A stretch of DNA of 64,000 nt from positions 42,165,797 to 42,229,796 of the forward strand of contig CP136061.1 of the NCBI GenBank assembly GCA_032622095.1. The letters run 5' to 3'. The translations under genes and the position numbers were made by a program. The notes beneath the pieces were generated by a model, which worked only from the letters and a program-made list of their open reading frames with translations, was not told the DNA's origin and searched no databases. This DNA comes from Siphonodentalium dalli (Eukaryota; Mollusca; Scaphopoda; Gadilida; Siphonodentaliidae). Position 1 is the first letter of the stretch, and every line of letters starts with the position of its first letter. Positions 43,901 to 55,900 of the stretch are shown here, piece after piece.

Positions 43901-46900
43901 ATGGCAGTGGCATCCTTAAAGGAACAATGCAATAAGGCTTTAAGAAGTTAATATGTGTTAACTGTTACATATTACGTGATAATATGGCCGTGCAATGGCA
44001 CTGCTGGCATGAGAGCACATAGGTAGTGCTTTTTCCCCTGACTAATCGACTAGCAGATTTCAGGATCGACTAATTTAATAATTGCATCGACTTCGACTAG
44101 TCGATTAATCGTTTCAACACTACACATTATGGTATGGTGAATATTTAATTTATGTTTTATATCTAATGATAATTAATATGAACCACAAACAAAATGTAAG
44201 AGTGTTTGTACAATTTGTCAGTCGAAGTCCAACCCATGCACTTGGGTGAGTTTGTCAATGTTTAAAGCAATTTCTGTTGTGTAATGTTACATAAAATACA
44301 CAATCAAGTAGCATATTAAATCCAGTATATTTACAGTTGAATTGTTACAAATGACCGCTTTATTTGTCATAGTAATCCATATTCCATCACCGATTACAAT
44401 TTGGCATGACTGCGTTCAAGTCGCTTTGTGTAGATTTTTACTGGGTGTTTGCAATTGGGGACATAGAGAATAGTTTCTCAACTTTATTTTTTGAGTAACA
44501 TTGCACACAAGAATATTCACTTGGAGACATTAGCTCATTATAATTAAAAGATTGTCAATTGAAGCGAAAAAATGAAATGACACCACCAATTTTAGTGCTA
44601 TACAATTTTATCTGATAGGAACTGGAAACGGAACAAAAGGTTGAACTCAATCGAGAGAGTGACATTTGGTTATCACTATCCACAAACACATGTTGATTTT
44701 ATCCAGTGAAATATATTGTACGATCAATCTAATGAAGAGAAATAATTTATTTGTTTCTTAAAATGTGTGAGAATCGATCAAAAGATCCGATTTACGGAAC
44801 ACTTCGTTCCGGAATTTAATGATTCCGCCATTTGACATTACCATCAGTTGCCAACATCAGTCATGCGCACACTGAACAAAATAACTCTTTACGATTTTGA
44901 TTCTCATAAAACGCAATAAAATAACTAAATAAATTTCCTATTGCAGACGAGGTGGGCTATAAAATTGTTTTGCAATTCTAAAGGGCTCAAATATATACAC
45001 ATTGACTAGATACCGTGGATCCCGGTGCCTGAAACTATACCCGCAAAGATAGTGTCATAGTAGATACACCGATGCTGTGTTTATTATTTTTATTTCCTTG
45101 TATGCAATACATTTAAATAACAAACATGTGTGAAAATTCCAGCCTTGGAAAATTCTAGGCAGGCTGTAGGCGGGCAGCCCGCCAGCCCGCCTTGAGATTT
45201 CCAGGCCTGTTTTGGTCGGGTCTGGCTAAAAATTGCTGATTATCAAGATCTAGTCTTTGTTATATCGGTAGTCCTTGCCGTTGTTAGGTTGTTCCCTATT
45301 TGTTTTTACTTATTCTAAGGCCTAAAAAAATAATGTTTGTTTCCGCTAACCCGACCGACCCTATTTAAAAGCGCCGAGTCTAAACTTTTTATTCCAATCG
45401 AAAAACTGACTTTTAAAAAATAATGGTACCTGTGAATGTTTCACGCATTTAACAGACATAAAAGTATGGCGGTCGCTTCCAGTGGAAATACCCACATACT
45501 ATAAATAGATACGTATCTCCCATTGAAAACAACCAGAGCTTTGGAAAATAAATTGACACCACAACAACAATAACACTGACTACCTCTGTGTCAATGTATG
45601 TTTATGTCGCGGTACGATATGTATCATGATACAGGCCTCAGCTTACCAGGCGAGTAGGGCGAAATAGTCGCCCTCGACGCCTCGAAGTCGCCTTAGTGTC
45701 GCGTCAGGGAGAAGTGAAGTCGCCTTCCGATTTCGTCGGGAGTCTCCCGATTTTGTGTCATTTCTCCAGTGCATACTCCCGATTGGGAAACGAAATCTCC
45801 CTATTCAAAAGATAAAACCCGAAATTAGCCTACGGCTGTAGCAAGCGATAAGCCATGCATGCTATAGTGTTACAAATCAATTATGAATATATCGCCTGCG
45901 AGTCAAACAGTGACAAAATGTTGACACAAGGTCGACTCCTTTTGTTTAACAGCGCTGAGTAAGTAAATGCGGTCTTCAATGTCCAGACAAGGATTATAAT
46001 ATATCAAACAAAGAAGCCTTCTGTTTTGGCCATACTTAATAAAGTGTTGGTTTCTGCTCGTCCCGACTGACTGCTTTAAAACCGCCGACTCAAATTATTA
46101 TTATATTGCCGATTTAAACATTTTGTTTGTTTTAGTTCCGTTTCCGTCTTTGTGGTATTCCGTGTTTTTACGCAATAACAGAATGCTAATCGAACGGACC
46201 TCAAATAATTCTATTGAATCGTACTCCCTTTAAATTATCCGATGTTACCTGATGTTACTGAATATATTTGACGACAAAATTATCCGAGAGCACCATTTTA
46301 TAGTGTGCAAATAAAGTTTTAATCGTTGTATTGCCTTGTTCGAAATAAAACGTGATCCATAACCGGAAAATCGTAATTTTATTCCCAATGATTCAGTGAT
46401 TTTAGAGACTCGGTAGTCGATGTCAAGACTCAAGTCAAGGCCGTTAATTGTGGCATATATATGCAAACCAAATGCAACAAACAATCTATATTACATTTAA
46501 ATGAAAAATTTGAATTTTTTTTCCATGATAATGTTTTTTTCGTTTGTTTAACCTCATATTAAATAAATTATCAGATGAAATTATTCTCCAGTCTCTCACT
46601 TCTCCCTATTTTTCTCTCACTTCTCCCTATTTCTGCCAGAGGGAGAAGTCACTTCTCCCTATTCTCAACCTGCAAGCTGAGGCCTGTCATGATACACATG
46701 CCACGATACGATACATATCTAGATATATATCTTGAGTCAATGATAACTATATGTTGTCATGTTTTATTTAACCCAAATTCCGACTGATGGTACTAAAATA
46801 TACATATGGGTTAATTTCATGATTTCATCACACATGTTTGTTATTTAAATGTATTGCATACAAGGAAATAAAATTAATAAACACAGCATCGGTGTATCTA

Positions 46901-49900
46901 CTATGACACTATCTTTGCGGGTATAGTTTCAGGCACCAGGATCCACGGTATCTAGTCAATGTGTATATATTTGAGCCCTTTAGAATTGCAAAACAAATGA
47001 TAGCTAGTGTTCTAAAAAGTCCTTTTTGCCCCCAATTGCATATTTTCCTAACAGAGGATATTAAATGAAATATTAATTAATGCAGCACTAGTCCAAGTCT
47101 TCTCGTACTAAAACCAGCTAAGATATTGGTATGGCGAGATGCTGGATTTTAGTCCGAGATCGCGCCCATAGCCTTCTTATGACACGAGTTACGCCCAGGA
47201 TCTGTGGCGGGAATCTGTTATGTATTTTACTGGATTTACCTAACAAATCAATACATGATGCTATATACATCGGAAAGAGAGACATTGTATGGTCATAATG
47301 GTGTATAATAATCTAACTTTAATGTTAAATTACACATAGAATATTCCGGTTGATAGCCACAAACATCGCTTTTTTTTCTGTTTGTTTACGTTTTAACTGA
47401 AAGCCGAAGTGGTCCGAAGAATTCCGGCATAGTCCGGAGTTTTTTCTGGGTATACTAGTTTCCGTTTCTATATATAGCGCGGGGTTTTCCGAACAAAATG
47501 GCGAAAACCGATCGCCCCAACGTCAAATTTCCTATGCGCTTTGAGAACAATTCCCGCACTAAAAACTTAACGACATAATGGAGGATCAGAACGGTAGTTT
47601 TGTTGACGATTTTCGCAAGCAACTCGTCAAAATTGCAGCAAATTAGAACTCTCGTGTCTGACTTGACATGCGTGTGATTTTCGTCCATGTGCGTTTTGAC
47701 TTTTGTGTTGATAAAATAATCGGAGAACCGAATCACACCGTTTCGAAATATAGTTCTTCGGTTTTCGTGGGACTTTTCAAACTTAAGGTTCAAAATTTAT
47801 ACAATTTTTTTTTTTTTTTTTTTGTGCATAACAAGAGCAGTATATTGCTCTGTTCGCTTAGTATATATCTTAATTTCGCGGAAGTCCACCAAATGTGGGT
47901 GAAATGTAGCGCCATTTTTATTCTAATGCTCGTTGTGTTTACACTGTTTTAAACTTTGAGAGGGTAGTAATTCCCGTAATTTATTTAATGTATTACATTT
48001 ATATCTTCAATGTTTACTTAATCTATTTATTTTTTATTTATTGACACACATAATTACGATTACAATGGAGAATTCATCGTAATTTGCGTGGTTAGTCGAA
48101 AATCTACAGAATATTTTCAACGGAAAATGCCGAACACAGTTCGCGAGGTCAACTGAGTTCGCACTTTTAAAAATTTGTAAACACTGCGGTAAATGTCTCT
48201 TTTCACATTGAATTACTGCTTTCAATTCACAACTGATGTGGGTTTCAGATCAAATAGCAGGTCTTCTGCAGAAAATATCCATTTATTGTCGCAATTGTGA
48301 TATTTTATTTCATATAATTGTGGTTTTTGTTTGAGCGGGTCATTAACGCTTAACTCGTGTCATAAGAAGGCTATGGGCGCGATCTCGGACTAAAATCCAG
48401 CATCTCGCCATACCAATATCTTAGCTGGTTTTATTACGAGAAGACTTGGACTAATGCAGCACTTGACTGCATAAAATACACCTGCTTCTCGGAATAGCTC
48501 AAGTAGGTCAATCTATAAATAGTCGAATACCTGGAAATATTATGTTTCCAGGAAGTAAAAGTACCCGGATGTCAACAATGTGAACAACACGTGGTATTAA
48601 TATTACTGTCGGCATTTGATTCCTTTGATGAATACCTCTTTGAACTGTGCACTTAAAAAATGTGCTTTTGAGTACACAGACTGCAAGCCAACTGAGACAG
48701 GGCAGAACATTAGGAAGAGATTATAGAGATGAATATAATTTCATATATTATATACACACTTTATTAGGCCTATTTATTTTAAGGAAGCTGCATTTTGCGC
48801 ACGTTTTTGTCCAAACTCCGATTTAAAAAAATTGTGTGCTTGCATTTGTGGCGCCCTGTAGCAACATACGTCAAACTAGTATGCAACACTGAATTTATTA
48901 AAGATTGGGAGATAACTATGCAGGGTTTGTCACATTCTGTGGTAATTACCTTATTTTACCTGATGCGAGGGTGATAATTGAGGCAAGAATTTAACCCTCT
49001 TTGGGTAGTTTTCAAGCAGGACCAATGTATCGCGATACACGGTATTTGCGTGTTGAGACAGATGCGTGTATCGCGAGCTTGTGTATCGCGGTACACCAGT
49101 GTGGCAGTGTCACGGTGAATCATGACACCACTACCGTAGCACGTTGTGGTGGCTATCTATCTGGACGAATGTGTCCACGGTGGAAGCAAAAAAGAGATCA
49201 GATCGATAGACAACGAAGCCAAAATTGAAGAACTCTTATTTTTAATCCACCGGATAAGACTGACTTCAGTAAGGTTAAAGTGAGGGGCCGTACATCGGCG
49301 CCGTTCGACATACATGTTGAAATTAAAGTTAAGGAATTGTCAGCATTCAACATAAACCATATCGAGTTTGTTTGCGGTGATGGAGAGATCATGATACTAT
49401 GGAAATCACCACACAGAGGAATGCATTTGATATTCTTATGAAGAAAGAAATATATCATCTGTAACTTTGAATCTGAGTTTCTTGTTTCTATATCCCACAG
49501 GTTGACCACCTTGAGACTAAGAAGTCCACAATGTGAGTTCATATCAAGTATTATACACGTATTGTTAAAAATATAGAAAAAGAAAAATATTTAATAAAAA
49601 AAAAGTTTTGCCTGCCTACCGTTCCTATTTTTTTCCAGCTCGTTAGCGGAAACAAACGTCTTTTTTTTAGGCCTAATACAGGAGCCATTGCTAGGCTGTT
49701 ATTTGTTTTACTTACTCTAATATACGGGCCATTGCTAGGTTGTTACCTATCCATTATACTTACTCTAATATAGGAGCCATTGCTAGGTTTTTCACTATCT
49801 GTAACTGATTTTTCAACGTTTCCACAATAGCATCCTGAAAAAAAGTGACAACATGGACATGGCTTGTTTGAAATTTCAAATTATATGGACGTTTGGAGGG

Positions 49901-52900
49901 ATATAAAAACAAGCCTACATGGAAGAGTTTGAACAATAATTATTGACATCACTGAAAAATGAGTTACGTTTCTTAATTTTTATGTAAATGTTAATAGTTG
50001 TCCCGATCGTAAATTAGATGACTAATATGACCTGTTGTTTAAGCTAACATTTTAAGTTCTGCAATCTTTATCCAAATTTACTAAAAACAAGTGATAATTT
50101 CTCTGACTTTCTGTCGGGGGTAGTAACCGGTAGTTGTGGACTGTGCATGCTCAAGACAAGATTGTGAGTATAAAATGAATATCAAGCACTATTTGATTTC
50201 AGCTGCGAAATCATGGTGTATTCTTGGTTATCTCCACTTGCAACATAATCGAGTCGTGTGTACATAAAAATCGTTGATGGAAAGATCGTAGGGTAGTCAT
50301 TCATGTGGTTAACCATGGCTTACGATATCCTCATATGCAACGACATCGCAATCGTGTGAACCACTTTCCACGATTTTGTCGGGCCCAATTCCCCCATTTA
50401 TAATTGATTCGTGGTCGTCTGAAAGTTCACTATTAACATGAAGTTATTAAATGATAATCAGACCACAAAAAGTAAATTTCCTGTTTCTCATATCTCAGGC
50501 CCATGCATGTTTGAAATGCCGGAAAAAATTATAATCGGAACAAAATAACTGTGGTACATTTCTATTCAAATTTGCATTTAACTAAGACCCATTTCCCCCT
50601 AATCAAATTTCCAATTCATTACCGTAATTTGTAACCATGTGTTAAGGGGTTTCCACACATGAGCTATCTTAGGAGGTGGAAAGTTTAGATGGACCTACAC
50701 AGAAAACTTACTTAATTGTTAAGCTAGTGCATTATCTGAAGGAATCTATGCTATCTGAAAACCACATCAAGCATATATATAACCATAGAAATGATTGGAA
50801 ATAATTGGAAATGATTAACTACCATAAAAAGTACATGATCTGAAATAGTGCAAGGCTCGAATGAGTAAGTAACCCTTCACCCAACAAAACGGCCAAAAAC
50901 GCCCAAATAAAGCTTCAACAGCCTAAAATATCTTTGGTCTGTCTCAATAACACCATACAAATATGGATATCATTGGAACCGGTTCATTGACCACATTGTG
51001 ATGGTTACAGTTATGCCCTGTGCCAATGCATTCTCTTATATATGCGAGTCGACCATAGGTCGCCTCGCATATATAAGAGAATGCATTGGCCTTACATTCT
51101 TTAACATTTTTATAATATTTTTCTACATTCTTTGACAATTTTATCATTTTTAATATGTTAAGCCAATGCATTCTCTTATATATGCGAGGCGACCTATGGT
51201 CGACTCGCATATATAAGAGAATGCATTGGCACAGGGCCGTTCTGTTGGGTAAAGGGTTAATAGAGAGCAATACAGCTTCAAGACAGTTAACAGAATGTTA
51301 GTTTGTGCTGGAAATTTGTAAGAGAATGCATTGGCACAGGGATTTCACCAAATTTCAGGAAGCTCCCGTCATGAAAGAGTTAATAGACGCACCTCATGAT
51401 AAACGAGCTGAGGAAAAGTGCGCACTTTGTCTGCTACTTCCTTCTGGAATTTTCCTGTGAGTGAAAAAAACACACAAAATAGTATGTACTAGTATGTTAT
51501 AGAAAACAATATATCATAGTACATGTATATATAGATATTCATGATATATATGCAAGTAACCCAAATGAGAGTTGTTTGCTCAGGCAAGGTTTCCGCTAGA
51601 GGGGGGCAGTGGGTCCCTTTTAGGGTGCCTTTCTCCTGGCCCAAATTTCCCCTCCCACAATACTTTACCCATATAAGTCCCATTACATTGATTAATACTT
51701 ATATATATGTGTATCTTCCACAAAAACAAATCCAACAGGGAATGATAAACAATTGTAATTGTATTTCCCAGCTGACACTGACCGCTATAGAACCATATCA
51801 TGGATAAATAAGTCTGGTCGCCGCCGATAAACTAATACTAGATATTATCAGTTGGTTGCATGGTCTGACATTCAAGGCCGAGTTTAATGTGCCTGTAATT
51901 TGCCGAATGAGGTCCCCAGAGGGTGAAATTAGTGATGCTAGCCTGAGATTTTTACTAGTATAGCTGAGTCCTGAGACTCTTCTGGGCAGTATAGTTTTGA
52001 ATCATTTGCTTGAAACTTTACTATATCTCAAATCTATCAACTCTGTTTCAACCCATAACCATGTGTTATTTTTGAAAAGCATCAGAGATAAATATCCAGA
52101 AAGAGAAATCATTAATTCATTATTCTGGGTTCTGCACACTTATACAGAATAGTTTCACAACTGAGATCTGAAAGCTTACCTTACTATATACAGTAATGCC
52201 CTAAATAATCGACTCCTTAACCAAAGCAGAATTATGGGTAACTTTTCAGGATTTAGTCGGAAATATGGCTTGTTCCCATTCATCGGAAAGCTCTCACTGA
52301 GAGCTTTCCAATGAATGGCAACAAGCCATATTTCCGACTAAATCCTGTTACCATAGCCTGTTAAAAGCTATTCAGAGCTTGTGATAAGTAGAATATTTTT
52401 ACATTTGACTTTAAATTAATTTATCTTCTCTTACCATATCCAATATATCATAAATCAGACCATTTATGTAAATCTTAGCCGAAGTCATCATGAAATCATT
52501 CAATAGTATACTCACCAAAGTGGTCAGTGCAGTTTAGTTCGGACCATTTGTGTAAAGCCTCACCAAAGTACGTTGAGTCATTCTGAAATAAATAAATGGA
52601 GATTCCGAAGTAACTTTCATGTATATAGTACAATATAATTATAATATGTAACATAAATAATAAAACCGTTTACATTCTTGTTTACATTCATTTTATGTGA
52701 ATGAAGCATTTGTCTAGGTACTAAGAGAAATGTTCCTATCTGAATTTTGACAAGAGACACTAATTGGGACATTAGTATTGTGCCAATAATTATTAATTAA
52801 ACAAATTAATTTCTATTTTTGGCCAAAAAAGGAAATGTGGCAATTGGCACTATTAAATATAAAATTAATTAACCATGGCCTGGGTAGCTATATAATATTT

Positions 52901-55900
52901 TGGGCTGAGATACGTCTGGTTCAGTGTCGAGCTAGTGGCCTACATGTATATTGGTTTAAACTGAGCAACTTTTAAATATTTTAGGCTGACATACATCTCG
53001 TTCAGTGATAAGCCAGGGTTTCCGCCAGGGAACGCGACGGGTTGACAAAAATTTTGTCTGCTGGGAGATAATTTAGATTTTTGCCACTGAAAAGTAGCCA
53101 TTTACTTACACCTGAGACAAGAAGCAGAAACATTGAAGTTTCGTACAGAAATCAAACTGAAACAGAGCATGTTTCTTTGACCCCCAAGTTAACCCTTTAC
53201 CCAACAAACCGGCCAAAAACGCCCAAATAAAGCTTCAACAGCCTAAAATATCTTCGGTCTGTCTCAATAACACCATACAAATATGGATATCATTGGAACC
53301 GGTTCATTGACCACATTGTGATGGTTACAGTTATGCCCTGTGCCAATGCATTCTCTTATATATGCGAGTCGACCATAGGTCGCATCGCATATATAAGAGA
53401 ATGCATTGGCCTAAAAAAAATCTTTTTTTAACACTTTGTACCAATTTTTCTACATTCTTTAACATTTTTATAATTTTTTCTTACATTTAAAAAAAATAAT
53501 TTAATATTTTTCTACATTCTTTGACAATTTTATCATTTTTAATATGTGTTAAGCCAATGCATTCTCTTATATATGCGAGGCGACCTATGGTCGACTCGCA
53601 TATATAAGAGAATGCATTGGCACAGGGCCATTCTGTTGGGTAAAGGGTTAATGAACTAAAAGCATGTAAGCGACACAATGCGTAATTTAACATGGGATCT
53701 ACTGATTTTTACCCAACTTGTAGGTTGTTGAATACAGCGATAAAGCTTTGATTGACAAGCCATTGAACGCCTAGTAGAACCAAGCCTTAGTTTAGTGTGC
53801 CAGTCATTTGCAGAATTAGGTCCCCAGAGGGTGATATTAGTGACGCTATCCCACATAGCGGGCTATTATCACTAAATTCACCCTCTGGGGACCTCATTCT
53901 GCATGGCCTCATCTGCTATGGGAGAGAAAGACTCAGATTGAAGTTCCCAAATGGTGAATATTGTGATGTACACTCATTGGGAACTTCGATTATGCAATGT
54001 GTTGTCTGCCAATTTGGGGATATAGAGAAACTAAACTTTAAAAAATAGAATCTATGTTAAGAAGTTTCTATAGAAATTTGACAATAAAGAAACTTTCCAA
54101 AGAAGATGAGGCCTAGGCAGAATTAGGTCCCTAGAGAGTGAATTTAGTGATGCTAGTCCGCTATGCTAAATTCACCCTCTGGGACCTCATTCTGCAAATT
54201 ACAGGCACACTAAACTCAGGCTTGAGTAGAACAGTAGTTCACGTTTCTACAACAATGCCCTAAGTAATCGACTCCTTAAGCACAGCAGAATTAAGGGTAA
54301 CTTTTCAGGATTTTGTCGGAAATATGGCTTGTTGCCATTCATTGGAAAGCTCTCAGTGGTTAAGGAGTCGATTACTTAGAGCATTACTGTACATGAAGTT
54401 CACGTTTCTACGTGCAAGGTAAATCTTGCAGCGAAATAGTCAAGCAAATATCAATTTATCGTGCCAGGAAATTTCACGACATTGACCAGACATTGACTGG
54501 AAATTTTTTGGCAGGAAAGCGGACCATGTGTTATTGTTAACGTAGATTGAGGCCCAAAAGAGGGAAAAGTTACAACCGGTGTCATCACCATGCCAAAGGA
54601 TAATGAAATCAGAGAATTTAGACCAGAGTTACAAGGTGATATGTTCAGACAGACACAAAATTCACAATTTCCCAGTCAAACAAGGGCCCTAACTCTGGTA
54701 TAAATTAATGGACAAGCTCGAAATATGTGGAAATCCTTTCCCCCAACCTGTGCTATTAACATGCCAAAGGACAACAAAATCTATTAATTAACACCTGAGT
54801 TACAAGGTGATATGTTCAGATCGACAAACAGATGGAGCACTCGGCTATATGCCCCAAAATTCCTATGGGTGTCGGGTGCATAATAAAGAGTAGGAACGGT
54901 AAGCATAATGTTAAGAAATAGGGATTTACAAAATACGAAATGCCAAACAAAAATCGGTGCTAGAAGGTTTGTTTGATAATAGCAGGGTTTCCACCAGGGG
55001 TTAGGGGGATGGTACCCCAATAACCGCCTATAGTACTATAACAACACATGTTCACCCTCACAATATGAGCGATATGTTCAAAGTATGTAAAAAAATGGGT
55101 TAAAAAAAAAAAAAAACCCGTGTTTTTTTCATTTACATGTAGAGTTTGACATGAAAATATTTTCCAAAAACACATAGCATTATTTAAACTATGAACCCAA
55201 TTAGGGTATGCGCTCAGGCTACCATCTGATATCATGACTGTCTGCGAGAAAATAAATAACAAATTTCAATACATATTTAACTTTTTTGGTAGCCAATTGT
55301 AGAACTATTTTTTGTATCGTGTGAAGGACCAATAACAACATAAAACAACATTAAAATATTATTCAACCACATTTTCAATAATCTGGCAGACAAACACTCA
55401 ATAATGATTCATCTTTTCAGACGTTATGTAGTTTTATGGTGATTTTTCCTGACAATACTACAATTAATCATTTGCTTTATAAATGAATTGTATAGGAGAT
55501 ATTTTGATTAATATAGTGTCCCAATGTATATGTGCAATAGATTATAATAGCACAGTAAACAGAAAATAGACATAAATTAAAACAAATTATTGGACCCTTT
55601 TGACACAAACTTGTTAATAATTATTGCTATGACGTTGATGTTTTAATTCACGCATGACATCATGAATATGTTATAAATACTCTTCAAAAGGGTTAAGCTA
55701 TTGGCCTATACTAGTATGAATTTAAACAGAGCAGCTTTAGAAAATTTTGGGCTGACATCAGTTTTAAGCTATTGGCCTATATGGGTTTTAACTGGGCATC
55801 TTTATAAAATTTTGGGCTGACATCAGTTTTGAGAATGTTTATAATATTTTGGGCTGACATCAGTTATAAGCTATTGGCGTTTTTGGGTTTTAACTGAGAA

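Noticed and set aside
49001-49542. Overlapping open frames on both strands
   Set aside because: No recognisable domain, no fit to UTP20, low-complexity palindromic surroundings.
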